A program made the translations under genes and the position numbers. The notes under the pieces were generated by a model that saw only the letters and a program-made list of their open reading frames with translations, did no database searches and was not told the origin of the DNA. A stretch of DNA of 8,126 bases from Rickettsiales bacterium UBA1997 (lineage in GTDB: Bacteria; Pseudomonadota; Alphaproteobacteria; Rickettsiales; UBA1997), in NCBI GenBank assembly GCA_002335845.1, contig DDCV01000136.1:1-8126 (forward strand), written 5' to 3'. Below, one piece after another: positions 1 through 6,619 of this stretch; the first letter of the stretch is position 1, and the number at the start of each line of letters is the position of its first letter.

Positions 1-1118
1 TGAAATTCATCACTTAAAACTGATTGCAAGAAGTCTCTATCTTTGGATATAGAATCTTTGTTAATTACTATTTTTATAAAATAATCTCCTACCCTGTTTT
101 CAATATTTTTGATTTCTAGCTCTTGCAAATCCTTAGCATTGAATAAGAAGGTTTTAGAAAAATTTTCATTGGCAATATCAGTTAAGTCAGCAATAATTGC
201 TGATGCCGTAATCAAGCCTCCAGCACCATGACCAATAGTCATATTCCATCCAGCATTTGAACAATTTGTTAGAATTGTGTTATAAGTATCTTCAACCTTA
301 GCAATCATTAAAGATTCATCAACTAAAGATGGATAAACAGCTTGCTCGCAATCCTTGCCACTATTTTTATAAATCGCTAATAATTTAATTTTATAGCCTA
401 AATTTTGTGCTAATTTTATATCGCTAGCTTCAATTTTATCAACACCTTCAATATGTATGTTGTTAAAATTTGGCTTGGATCCAGAAGCTATAGTAGAGAG
501 AATGGTTAATTTGTGAGCAGCATCAATTCCTTTTATATCGAATGTTGGGTCAGATTCTGCGTAGCCATTGTCCTGAGCTTCCTTTAGTACATCAGCAAAA
601 TTTGATCCTTCCTTGGTCATTTTGCTTAAAATAAAATTACAAGTGCCGTTTAAAATGCCATAAAATTCGGTAATATCATTTGCAGCAGCAAAGTTATCTT
701 TAAATGATTTTATAATTGGAACGGCGCCAACAGTAGAGGCTTCATAGCCAATATGACAATTATTATTATCAGCTAGAACAGCAATTTCATAGCCATCATT
801 AGCAAGCAACGCCTTGTTTGCTGTGATATAATGTTTATTATTTTTTAAAGATTCAAAAATAAGATCTTTAGCAATTGTTTCGCCACCTATTACCTCAATC
901 ACAACATCAATATCCGGATCTTTGGCTAGATCAACTGCGTTTTCATAAAACTTAATGTTATTATCTATAAAATCTTTTTTTGATCTAGCAGAGACGGCCA
1001 CAATCTCAAAATTAGCTTGGTGCTTTTTTAGCAAGGAATTAGAATCATTTTTAAGTATTTCGTAGACCGACTTACCAACGGTTCCAAGTCCTGCCAAGCC
1101 AATTTTAAGAGTTTTCAT
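1..1118 (-). CDS. hom: Homoserine dehydrogenase, C-terminus cut by the window edge
   Basis: This enzyme reduces aspartate semialdehyde to homoserine with NAD(P)H, the branch step to threonine and methionine, in the cytosol. I translated 372 codons from the ATG at 1116-1118 without a stop. Residues 10-15 are the Rossmann glycine motif GLGTVG. ITANKAL at 98-104 carries the conserved lysine K102, and GILNGTCNFILSKM lies at 154-167. EAQDNGYAESDP leads to D199 and K203, which fit the family's catalytic Asp/Lys pair. From about residue 344 (GDYFIKIVI) the regulatory ACT domain begins, and the gene leaves the window inside it. Family members are usually about 430 residues, so roughly 60 are missing. 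It lies 14 bp downstream of bfr on the same strand and is probably co-transcribed. No Shine-Dalgarno is visible. The family assignment is secure; the choice of hom over thrA is made because no kinase domain precedes it. Confidence 0.95.
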   Translation of the reverse strand, partial: MKTLKIGLAGLGTVGKSVYEILKNDSNSLLKKHQANFEIVAVSARSKKDFIDNNIKFYENAVDLAKDPDIDVVIEVIGGETIAKDLIFESLKNNKHYITANKALLANDGYEIAVLADNNNCHIGYEASTVGAVPIIKSFKDNFAAANDITEFYGILNGTCNFILSKMTKEGSNFADVLKEAQDNGYAESDPTFDIKGIDAAHKLTILSTIASGSKPNFNNIHIEGVDKIEASDIKLAQNLGYKIKLLAIYKNSGKDCEQAVYPSLVDESLMIAKVEDTYNTILTNCSNAGWNMTIGHGAGGLITASAIIADLTDIANENFSKTFLFNAKDLQELEIKNIENRVGDYFIKIVINKDSISKDRDFLQSVLSDEF

Positions 1119-1132
1119 ATATAATGAAATTA

Positions 1133-1591
1133 TTAGATTTGGGTTGTTAAATAGTTTTCAAATCCGATCCTGGAAATAAGATCTATTTGAGTTTCTAAAA
1201 AGTCAAAATGCTCCTCTTCACTAATTAATATTTTTTCTAAAATATCTTTTGTTCCAATGTCACTGCTATCTTGAAAATATTTAATAGCATTTTTTAGGTC
1301 TTTAATAGCATCAATTTCCAAGGTCAAGTCATTGGCAAATATTTCTTTAACATCTTGACCAATTCTTAGATTGCCATATTCTGTCATTTTTGGCAAACCC
1401 TTTAAAAATAAAATTCTTTCAATAATAATATCAGCATGTTTCATTTCATCTATTGATTCTGCTTTAGTTAAGCTAGCTAACTTATTAAATCCTTGATCTT
1501 GTAAAATTTTACTATGTAAAAAATATTGATTTATCGCCACAAGTTCGTTGCGAAGAATTATATTTAAATGCTCGATTGCTTTCTTATCCAT
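1133..1591 (-). CDS. bfr: Bacterioferritin, heme-type ferritin subunit
   Basis: The product is a 152-residue iron-storage ferritin that assembles into a 24-subunit shell with a di-iron ferroxidase site in each subunit and heme between subunit pairs. All ferroxidase ligands are visible by alignment to E. coli Bfr from memory: E16, E49, H52, E92, E125 and H128. The axial heme ligand M50 (ESIDEMKHAD) is also kept, which marks it as a bacterioferritin and not a plain ferritin. The end, ENYLTTQI, matches the family C-terminus. The open frame extends 27 codons upstream to an ATG at 1670-1672. I chose the ATG at 1589-1591 because MDKKAIEHLN aligns with the family N-terminus and the longer start would leave only 8 bp before the divergent ileS. 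The hom gene follows after 14 bp. The link between iron storage and hom has no obvious functional meaning. Confidence 0.95.
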   Translation of the reverse strand: MDKKAIEHLNIILRNELVAINQYFLHSKILQDQGFNKLASLTKAESIDEMKHADIIIERILFLKGLPKMTEYGNLRIGQDVKEIFANDLTLEIDAIKDLKNAIKYFQDSSDIGTKDILEKILISEEEHFDFLETQIDLISRIGFENYLTTQI

Positions 1592-1642
1592 ATTTATATA
1601 CTTGATTGATGTTTTTAATGATTTAAGTAATTTAATTAAAAA

Positions 1643-1672
1643 ATTACACCCAGCATCTTTATTAATAAACAA
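1643..1672 (-). promoter_or_regulatory. Candidate sigma70-type promoter for bfr-hom
   Basis: Read on the minus strand, TTGTTT (1672-1667) and TGTAAT (1648-1643) are separated by 18 bp. The -10 matches consensus at five of six positions and the -35 at three of six. Transcription would start near 1636, giving a leader of about 45 nt before the conserved bfr start. Its location inside the longer bfr reading frame supports the shorter start. AT-rich DNA gives many chance matches, so this is tentative. Confidence 0.3.
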
Positions 1673-1680
1673 TAAATTTA

Positions 1681-4215
1681 ATGAAAGAGAATATTGTCAA
1701 TAGCAATAGTAAGAAATATTTTTATCCTCAGCCAAATCAAAATTTAGATTTAGCCAAAATAGAAGAAGTTATTTTACAATTCTGGCAAAATGAAAAAATT
1801 TTTGAAAAATCAGTAAATAACAGAAATGATTCTAAAAAAAATGATTATGTTTTCTATGATGGCCCGCCTTTTGCCAATGGCTTACCACATTACGGCCATT
1901 TATTAACTGGCTTCATTAAAGACGCGGTGGCTCGCTTTCAAACTATGAAAGGCAAAAAAGTTGAACGCCGCTTTGGCTGGGATACTCACGGCCTACCTGT
2001 TGAAATGGAAACAGAAAAAGAGCTAACCAAACAAGAAGGTAGAAATATATCAGGACAAATTGCCATTCAAGAATATGGTATCGAGAAATTTAATAAAGCC
2101 TGTGAAGACTCGGTAATGAGATATGCTGGCGATTGGGAGTATTACGTCACGCGCCAAGGTCGTTTTGTTGATTTTAAAGATAGTTACAAGACCAAAGATC
2201 TGGGCTATATGGAGTCTGTCATTTGGGCTTTTAAACAGCTTTTTGATAAAGGCTTGATTTATGAAGATTTACGCGTTGTGCCCTACTCTTGGGCTTGTCA
2301 AACTCCGCTTTCAAATTTTGAAACAAGAATGGATAATTCTTATCGCCAAAAAGAAAGTAAGGCAGTGACGGTAAAATTTAAATTAGCCGAAGCCCCTCCT
2401 TGTCGCAAAGATGATTTTCAAAATAATATTTCGCTTTTAGCTTGGACAACAACCCCCTGGACCTTACCTGCAAATCTAGCCTTGGCCGTAGGTAAAGATA
2501 TTTCTTATAGCGTGGTTAAGATTAAAAAAACTAATGAAATTATTATTTTAGCTACAAATCTAATCGAAAAAATAGCTAAAGATTTTGGTGAATATGAAAT
2601 TGAAAAAACTATAAATGGTCAAGAATTAGTTGGCTTAAAATATCAACCACTCTTCCCTTATTTTCAAAATCATGAAAAATTAGCCAATTGCCAAAATGCT
2701 TTTACCATTTTACATGGCGATTTTGTTACTACCGATGAAGGGACGGGAATTGTTCACATTGCTCCTGGGTTTGGCGAAGATGATCAGATTTTAGCTAAAA
2801 ATAACAATATTCCAACAATTTGCCCAGTTGATGAAGCTGGTAAATTCAGTAATCAAATTTTTGATCTTAATAATCTATTATTAAAAGGTCGTCAAGTTTT
2901 TGAAACAAATGATGATATTATAAAATATCTAAAATTGCATAATAGCTGGTTTAAAACTGAGCAATATATTCATAATTATCCACATTGTTGGCGCACCGAC
3001 ACGCCACTAATTTATAAAGCCGTTAGCTCTTGGTATGTTGAAGTTTCTCGCTTTAAAGATCGTATGGTTGAGCTTAATCAGCAAATCAACTGGATTCCCG
3101 AGCATATTAAAGATGGCCAATTTGGCAAATGGCTTGAAGGGGCAAGAGATTGGTCAATAACACGAAATCGATTTTGGGGTTGTCCAGTTCCGGTTTGGCG
3201 TAGTAATGATCCAGATTATCCAAGAATTGATGTTTATGGCTCTTTAGATCAGATTGAGCAAGATTTTGGTATAAAGCCAGATAATTTGCACCGCCCATTT
3301 ATTGATGAAATTACACGACTAAATCCAGATGATCCAAGAAGTGACAAAAATCACAAGGATCACATTAATTGCTCAAAAATGGTTCGCGTTAATGATGTGC
3401 TGGATTGTTGGTTTGAATCTGGATCAATGCCCTACGCCCAAAAACATTATCCATTTGAAAATAAAGAATGGTTTGAAGATAATTTTCCTGCTGATTTTGT
3501 AACAGAATATATTGCGCAAACTCGCGGCTGGTTTTATACGATGATGGTTTTATCAACTGCTCTTTTTGATAAAATACCATTTAAAAATGTCATCTGTCAC
3601 GGCACAATTTTGGATGAAAGCTCACAAAAACTATCAAAAAGACTAAAAAACTATCCCGATCCCATAGAAATATTTTCTAATATCGGCTCTGACGCAATGC
3701 GTTTTTATCTAATCTCACAGCCGGTGATGAAGGGCCAAGAGTTAAGGTTTGATAGTGATGGCAAGGCCATAAAAGATGTTTTGCGCGTGTCCATAAAACC
3801 GATGCTTAACGCCTATAACTTCTTTTGTCTTTACGCTAATTCTGACGCAATTCAAGCGAATAGAATTTATGAACATAAGAATTTCAATAATATCACTGAT
3901 AATTATATCTTAACCAAACTTAAGAAATGTATTATAAGCATTGATGAAAATCTTAATATCTACAATACAATTAACGCCTGCCAAGAATTTGATAATTTTT
4001 TTGAGGTTCTAAATAATTGGTATATAAGAAGAAATCGCCAAAGATTTTGGCAATCTGAAATTAACCAAGATAAGCAGGATGCTTACGATGTCTTGCTAAC
4101 TTGCTTAGCAACATTAAGTGAAGCTGCGGCGCCTTTGTTGCCATTTACTTGTGAGTATGTTTGGCAAGGGTTAATGATTGGGGATATCAAATCCGGCAAG
4201 GATAATTTCAACTAA
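1681..4215 (+). CDS. ileS: Isoleucyl-tRNA synthetase, eukaryote-like type, C-terminally short
   Basis: The enzyme charges tRNA-Ile in the cytosol. Class I signature 1 is at 60-73 (DGPPFANGLPHYGH, HIGH box as HYGH). The editing domain follows, with W255-TTTPW and HIAPGFGEDD at 359-368. The catalytic core resumes at 491-506 (WSITRNRFWGCPVPVW) and 572-587 (DVLDCWFESGSMPYAQ). The second signature is KLSKR at 650-654. The anticodon-binding helical domain includes NNWYIRRNRQRFW at 778-790. The protein stops at residue 844, right after the LLPFTCEYVWQGL helix. Type 2 enzymes of this kind usually continue to about 1,050-1,100 residues, so about 200 C-terminal residues are missing, and the last 11 or so look unrelated to the family. 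No internal stop or frameshift is seen. It is divergent from bfr with an 89-bp gap and has no clear Shine-Dalgarno. Whether the product is active is unknown. Confidence 0.95.
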   Translation: MKENIVNSNSKKYFYPQPNQNLDLAKIEEVILQFWQNEKIFEKSVNNRNDSKKNDYVFYDGPPFANGLPHYGHLLTGFIKDAVARFQTMKGKKVERRFGWDTHGLPVEMETEKELTKQEGRNISGQIAIQEYGIEKFNKACEDSVMRYAGDWEYYVTRQGRFVDFKDSYKTKDLGYMESVIWAFKQLFDKGLIYEDLRVVPYSWACQTPLSNFETRMDNSYRQKESKAVTVKFKLAEAPPCRKDDFQNNISLLAWTTTPWTLPANLALAVGKDISYSVVKIKKTNEIIILATNLIEKIAKDFGEYEIEKTINGQELVGLKYQPLFPYFQNHEKLANCQNAFTILHGDFVTTDEGTGIVHIAPGFGEDDQILAKNNNIPTICPVDEAGKFSNQIFDLNNLLLKGRQVFETNDDIIKYLKLHNSWFKTEQYIHNYPHCWRTDTPLIYKAVSSWYVEVSRFKDRMVELNQQINWIPEHIKDGQFGKWLEGARDWSITRNRFWGCPVPVWRSNDPDYPRIDVYGSLDQIEQDFGIKPDNLHRPFIDEITRLNPDDPRSDKNHKDHINCSKMVRVNDVLDCWFESGSMPYAQKHYPFENKEWFEDNFPADFVTEYIAQTRGWFYTMMVLSTALFDKIPFKNVICHGTILDESSQKLSKRLKNYPDPIEIFSNIGSDAMRFYLISQPVMKGQELRFDSDGKAIKDVLRVSIKPMLNAYNFFCLYANSDAIQANRIYEHKNFNNITDNYILTKLKKCIISIDENLNIYNTINACQEFDNFFEVLNNWYIRRNRQRFWQSEINQDKQDAYDVLLTCLATLSEAAAPLLPFTCEYVWQGLMIGDIKSGKDNFN

Positions 4216-4254
4216 AAAAACGCTGCAAAGCAAGTGATGTGATATTGCGCTATT

Positions 4255-4578
4255 TTATTTTAAAGCAAAATAAATCAAGCTTAATATTGCAATTACCAAG
4301 GATAGATAAATTACGCTAACAAATATCTTATCTTGCAATGAAAAACGCTCTTTAAGAGGTCTTGATTGATAATTTGCAAATTTATCGCTGCTTTTTGTCG
4401 ATTTATCACCAACTATTTCATAATCTCCATCGATAACATCACTATTTTTTTTATTTTTATTATAAATCTTATTGAGAATATAGCGCACAATAATGCCCTC
4501 AACAATAACCACCCAAAAAATATAGCTAAAAACTGGTATCAAGGCTGGCAATAGCTTAAGTAGTAATTTTAATAGCAT
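4255..4578 (-). CDS. Small two-helix membrane protein of unknown function
   Basis: I do not recognise this 107-residue protein. A hydrophobic segment at about residues 8-35 begins almost at the N-terminus (LLKLLLKLLPALIP). A second spans about 83-106 and ends the protein (SLVIAILSLIYFAL). Between them lies a charged, lysine-rich loop of about 48 residues with the acidic patch DVIDGDYEIV. By the positive-inside rule the loop should be cytosolic, with both ends facing the periplasm. The frame is believable as a gene because the hydrophobic and charged blocks are sharply separated and the reading frame is intact. It converges on ileS with a 39-bp gap, and its upstream region holds the palindrome cluster. 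The overlapping plus-strand frame at 4366-4554 is a poorer candidate. No Shine-Dalgarno is seen before the ATG at 4576-4578. Confidence 0.7.
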   Translation of the reverse strand: MLLKLLLKLLPALIPVFSYIFWVVIVEGIIVRYILNKIYNKNKKNSDVIDGDYEIVGDKSTKSSDKFANYQSRPLKERFSLQDKIFVSVIYLSLVIAILSLIYFALK

Positions 4579-4664
4579 TTTGTTAATTAAATTTAATAAT
4601 TGGTATTATTATAAAAAATAAAAAGATTTAAAAAATAAGCAATGATAGCTTTATGTGGTTAATA

Positions 4665-4760
4665 TTATTTTACGGCCAATGGTGGCCGACGGGCAGTCGC
4701 CCTTTGCAGCGAAAATAATCTTCGCTGGGTTATTTTACGGCCAATAGTGGCGTAAATAAT
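4665..4760. repeat. GC-rich palindrome cluster with a 22-bp direct repeat
   Basis: A 22-bp sequence beginning TTATTTTACGGCCAAT occurs at 4665-4686 and again at 4730-4751 with one difference (G/A at the seventeenth base). Several short hairpins lie in and between the copies. CGGCC/GGCCG pairs at 4673-4688. CGAC/GTCG pairs at 4687-4699 and can extend past a mismatch to GG/CC. AGCGAA/TTCGCT pairs at 4708-4726. GCC/GGC, extendable to TTAC/GTAA with one bulge, pairs at 4735-4755. The block is clearly richer in G+C than its flanks. It resembles a REP-like or Rickettsia-palindrome-like repeat island; family membership cannot be judged from here. It could also fold in an RNA read into hisA. Confidence 0.7.
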
Positions 4761-4805
4761 TAATTTTGCTGTTTAGAAAATTATTTAAATTAGTTATTAG
4801 ATTTT

Positions 4806-5525
4806 ATGATGATATTTCCTGCAATAGATTTGAAAGATGGTAAATGTGTGCGTCTTTTTAAAGGTGATATGGCTCAAGCTACCATTTTTAATGATAATCC
4901 AGCAATACAAGCCAAGGAATTTCAAGATCTAGGCTTCAAATATCTACATATTGTTGATCTTGATGGAGCTATTGCTGGCGATTCTAAGAATAAAAAATCA
5001 GTACAAGATATAATCAAGAATATCGATATTCCCACTCAGCTTGGTGGTGGTATCAGGTCGATTGACAATATTGAAAAATGGCTAGAAATTGGTGTTGATA
5101 GAGTAATATTAGGAACAATAGCCCTCAAAAACCCTGAATTAGTTAAAGAGGCTTGTCAAAAATTTCCTGGTAAAATTGTTGTGGGTATTGACGCCAAAAA
5201 TGGCTTTGTGGCAATTGATGGTTGGGTCAAAACCAGCGAAGTAAAAGCTATTGACCTTGCTAAAACATATCAAGATTGCGGAGTTGCGGCAATTATTTAC
5301 ACCGACATTTCTCGCGACGGCACCTTAGCTGGCCCTAATTTATTAGAAACGCAAAATCTAGCTCAAAATATATCAATTCCAGTGATAGCATCTGGCGGGG
5401 TTAGTAATTTTATGGATATATTATCTATACGAGATCTAAAAAAAGACGGTGTTATTGGCGCAATTATTGGTCGCGCTTTTTATGATAAAAAAATAAAAAT
5501 TAGCGATTTAAAGCAATTTCTATAA
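4806..5525 (+). CDS. hisA: HisA, ProFAR isomerase of histidine biosynthesis
   Basis: HisA is the cytosolic TIM-barrel enzyme that opens the aminoaldose ring of ProFAR to the ketose PRFAR, the fourth step of histidine synthesis. The 239-residue length is normal. The acid/base pair is present: D8 in PAIDLKDGKCVRL and D129 in VVGIDAKNG. Phosphate-binding loops are seen at 80-85 (GGGIRS) and 196-200 (SGGVS), with GRAFY at 222-226. IYTDISRDGTLAGPN at 164-178 is the typical HisA strand and distinguishes it from HisF. Two adjacent ATGs (4806 and 4809) are possible; the first places the catalytic Asp at residue 8. Shine-Dalgarno is lacking. Usual partners hisH, hisF and hisI are not adjacent, so the operon is broken up or the gene moved. 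The repeat cluster lies just upstream and the 162-bp palindrome just downstream. Confidence 0.96.
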   Translation: MMIFPAIDLKDGKCVRLFKGDMAQATIFNDNPAIQAKEFQDLGFKYLHIVDLDGAIAGDSKNKKSVQDIIKNIDIPTQLGGGIRSIDNIEKWLEIGVDRVILGTIALKNPELVKEACQKFPGKIVVGIDAKNGFVAIDGWVKTSEVKAIDLAKTYQDCGVAAIIYTDISRDGTLAGPNLLETQNLAQNISIPVIASGGVSNFMDILSIRDLKKDGVIGAIIGRAFYDKKIKISDLKQFL

Positions 5526-5551
5526 AAAAAATTTCCTTTTATAGCTTATCC

Positions 5552-5754
5552 AAGACTTATTTTACTTGATATAATACCAATTCCCACCTTTAGATAGGCT
5601 ATATATCTTCAATCTTATGAGATAATAAAAATCAAAAAATTAAGCCATGTATGTCCTGATACAGTGCTTAATTTTTTAATATTTCTTCTCTCATAATCTT
5701 AAAAATCTATAGCCTATCTAAAGGTGGGAATTGGTATAAGACTAATTTACTGAT
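5552..5754. repeat. Imperfect direct repeats flanking the 162-bp palindrome
   Basis: AAGACTTATTTTACTTGAT at 5552-5570 resembles AAGACTAATTTACTGAT at 5738-5754, with one substitution and two single-base gaps. The copies bracket the palindromic element. They may be a degenerate long target duplication or a chance similarity in AT-rich DNA. Confidence 0.4.
5575..5736. mobile_element. 162-bp near-perfect palindrome, MITE-like element
   Basis: The outer 29 bp (5575-5603, starting TACCAATTCCCACC) are a perfect inverted copy of 5708-5736. The symmetry continues in register to the centre at 5655/5656 with no gaps: AAAAAATTAAGC pairs with GCTTAATTTTTT, and TGTAT at 5648-5652 pairs with ATACA at 5659-5663. 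By hand count 67 of 81 positions per arm pair. TAA sits at both outer edges (5572-5574 and 5737-5739), consistent with a 3-bp target duplication; taken two bases further in, the edges also fit a TA duplication as in IS630/Tc1-type elements. There is no coding capacity, so it would be non-autonomous. As RNA it would form a very long hairpin that could end or protect the hisA transcript. The element is clear as structure; its mobility is inference. Confidence 0.75.
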
Positions 5755-5783
5755 AATAAGTTAGCATTTCCTTATTTTATATC

Positions 5784-5812
5784 TTGACTGATGATCAAAT
5801 TTATTGTATGGT
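5784..5812 (+). promoter_or_regulatory. Candidate promoter for the barrel and mucin-like genes
   Basis: TTGACT (5784-5789) and TATGGT (5807-5812) are separated by the ideal 17 bp. The -35 matches five of six consensus bases and the -10 four of six. Transcription would start near 5819, about 28 nt before the ATG at 5847. It lies just right of the palindromic element, so the downstream pair has its own promoter region. Confidence 0.45.
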
Positions 5813-5846
5813 TCTATCCATATTTTAACTAACTGCTTCAATTTGA

Positions 5847-6545
5847 ATGAATATACTAAAATTATCAATCACAATTTCGGCTTTAATACTAGCCAACTCA
5901 TCTCTTGCCAACGCCAGAACCAAAGGCAATTATTTTGAGATAAGTGCTATAAATACAAGTGTAAGGTTTAAATATGACTATCAAGATAGCGTAAAATCAG
6001 TTGCCAACAATACTTCTCTTGGGGTTAAGTATAGCTATGCTTTTAACTATAAAAATCTTTATATAGCTCCAGGCATATTTTATGATCACCACAATGTAAC
6101 TCAAAATTCTCCAAACCACTATCTTGGGAATGACGGTAAATTCTACGATTCTGGAGACAGAAGTCGTAATTTTGTAAATAATTATGGTATCAAATTAAAT
6201 ATTGGCTATGACACGACCTATAGATTCTCTACTTTTGTTACTTTGGGATATGGTAATTCAAGATATTTAACTGGGCGCCATACGTTTATTGCAGGGACTG
6301 CTGATGAAAGAGCAGAAAGTAGTTATATAGTTGAAACTTACATAGCAGGACTTGGTGCCAAATACTCTTTATTCAAAAATATAGATGTTTTAGCATCTTA
6401 CGAATTAGGAACGGCTTCTGCTGCTTCAGCTGATCCAAATCGTGAGCGTTATAAGAAAAGTTTTGATGATATTATAAAGGGAGATGCAGATATGTTTCCT
6501 CCCGAAATCAGAATTGCTAGAATTGGGATATCCTACAGATTTTAA
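5847..6545 (+). CDS. Outer-membrane beta-barrel protein, small porin-like surface antigen
   Basis: The 232-residue product begins with a Sec signal peptide: MNILK, a hydrophobic core to about residue 17, and a likely cut after SSLANA at 23. The mature part is a series of alternating-polarity strands rich in Tyr, Phe and Gly, such as SLGVKYSYAF, YIAPGIFYDHH, NYGIKLNIGY, STFVTLGYG and YIAGLGAKYSLF. The last strand, ARIGISYRF, ends in a terminal Phe, the signal recognised by the BAM machinery. This is the pattern of the OMP_b-brl type of 8- to 10-strand barrels and related alphaproteobacterial surface antigens. The exact family is unresolved and no pore or ligand is deducible. The start is fixed by the signal peptide; the upstream sequence has no Shine-Dalgarno. 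It has a plausible promoter of its own and sits 74 bp before the mucin-like gene on the same strand, likely co-expressed. Confidence 0.8.
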   Translation: MNILKLSITISALILANSSLANARTKGNYFEISAINTSVRFKYDYQDSVKSVANNTSLGVKYSYAFNYKNLYIAPGIFYDHHNVTQNSPNHYLGNDGKFYDSGDRSRNFVNNYGIKLNIGYDTTYRFSTFVTLGYGNSRYLTGRHTFIAGTADERAESSYIVETYIAGLGAKYSLFKNIDVLASYELGTASAASADPNRERYKKSFDDIIKGDADMFPPEIRIARIGISYRF

Positions 6546-6588
6546 CTAAAATAACTAAGAAGAAAAATAAAAATATTACCAACTGAAT

Positions 6589-6594
6589 TATAAT
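6589..6594 (+). promoter_or_regulatory. Perfect TATAAT box before the mucin-like gene
   Basis: A consensus -10 hexamer lies 25 bp before the ATG at 6620. No -35 match exists at the right distance (6566-6571 is AATAAA). It could give an extra start with a leader of about 19 nt, or be a chance AT-rich match. No terminator separates this gene from the barrel gene upstream. Confidence 0.25.
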
Positions 6595-6619
6595 TTCAAC
6601 CAAGTAAAGATAAAAAACT

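Noticed and set aside
1592..1672. A 27-residue N-terminal extension of bacterioferritin
   Set aside because: The family N-terminus begins at the internal Met at 1589-1591, and the extension would occupy nearly all of the divergent promoter region.
3107..3580. Two minus-strand open frames (3107-3298 and 3389-3580) inside ileS
   Set aside because: They lie antisense to highly conserved IleRS catalytic sequence and have no recognisable features or start signals; they are shadows of ileS.
4170..4250. A simple frameshift as the cause of the short ileS
   Set aside because: The other two frames after 4170 reach stops within a few to about 20 codons and show no resemblance to the missing IleRS tail.
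4366..4554. Plus-strand open frame of 62 codons opposite the small membrane protein
   Set aside because: It is Ile/Asn/Phe-rich, without domain structure, and mirrors the minus-strand gene, whose two-helix layout is more convincing.
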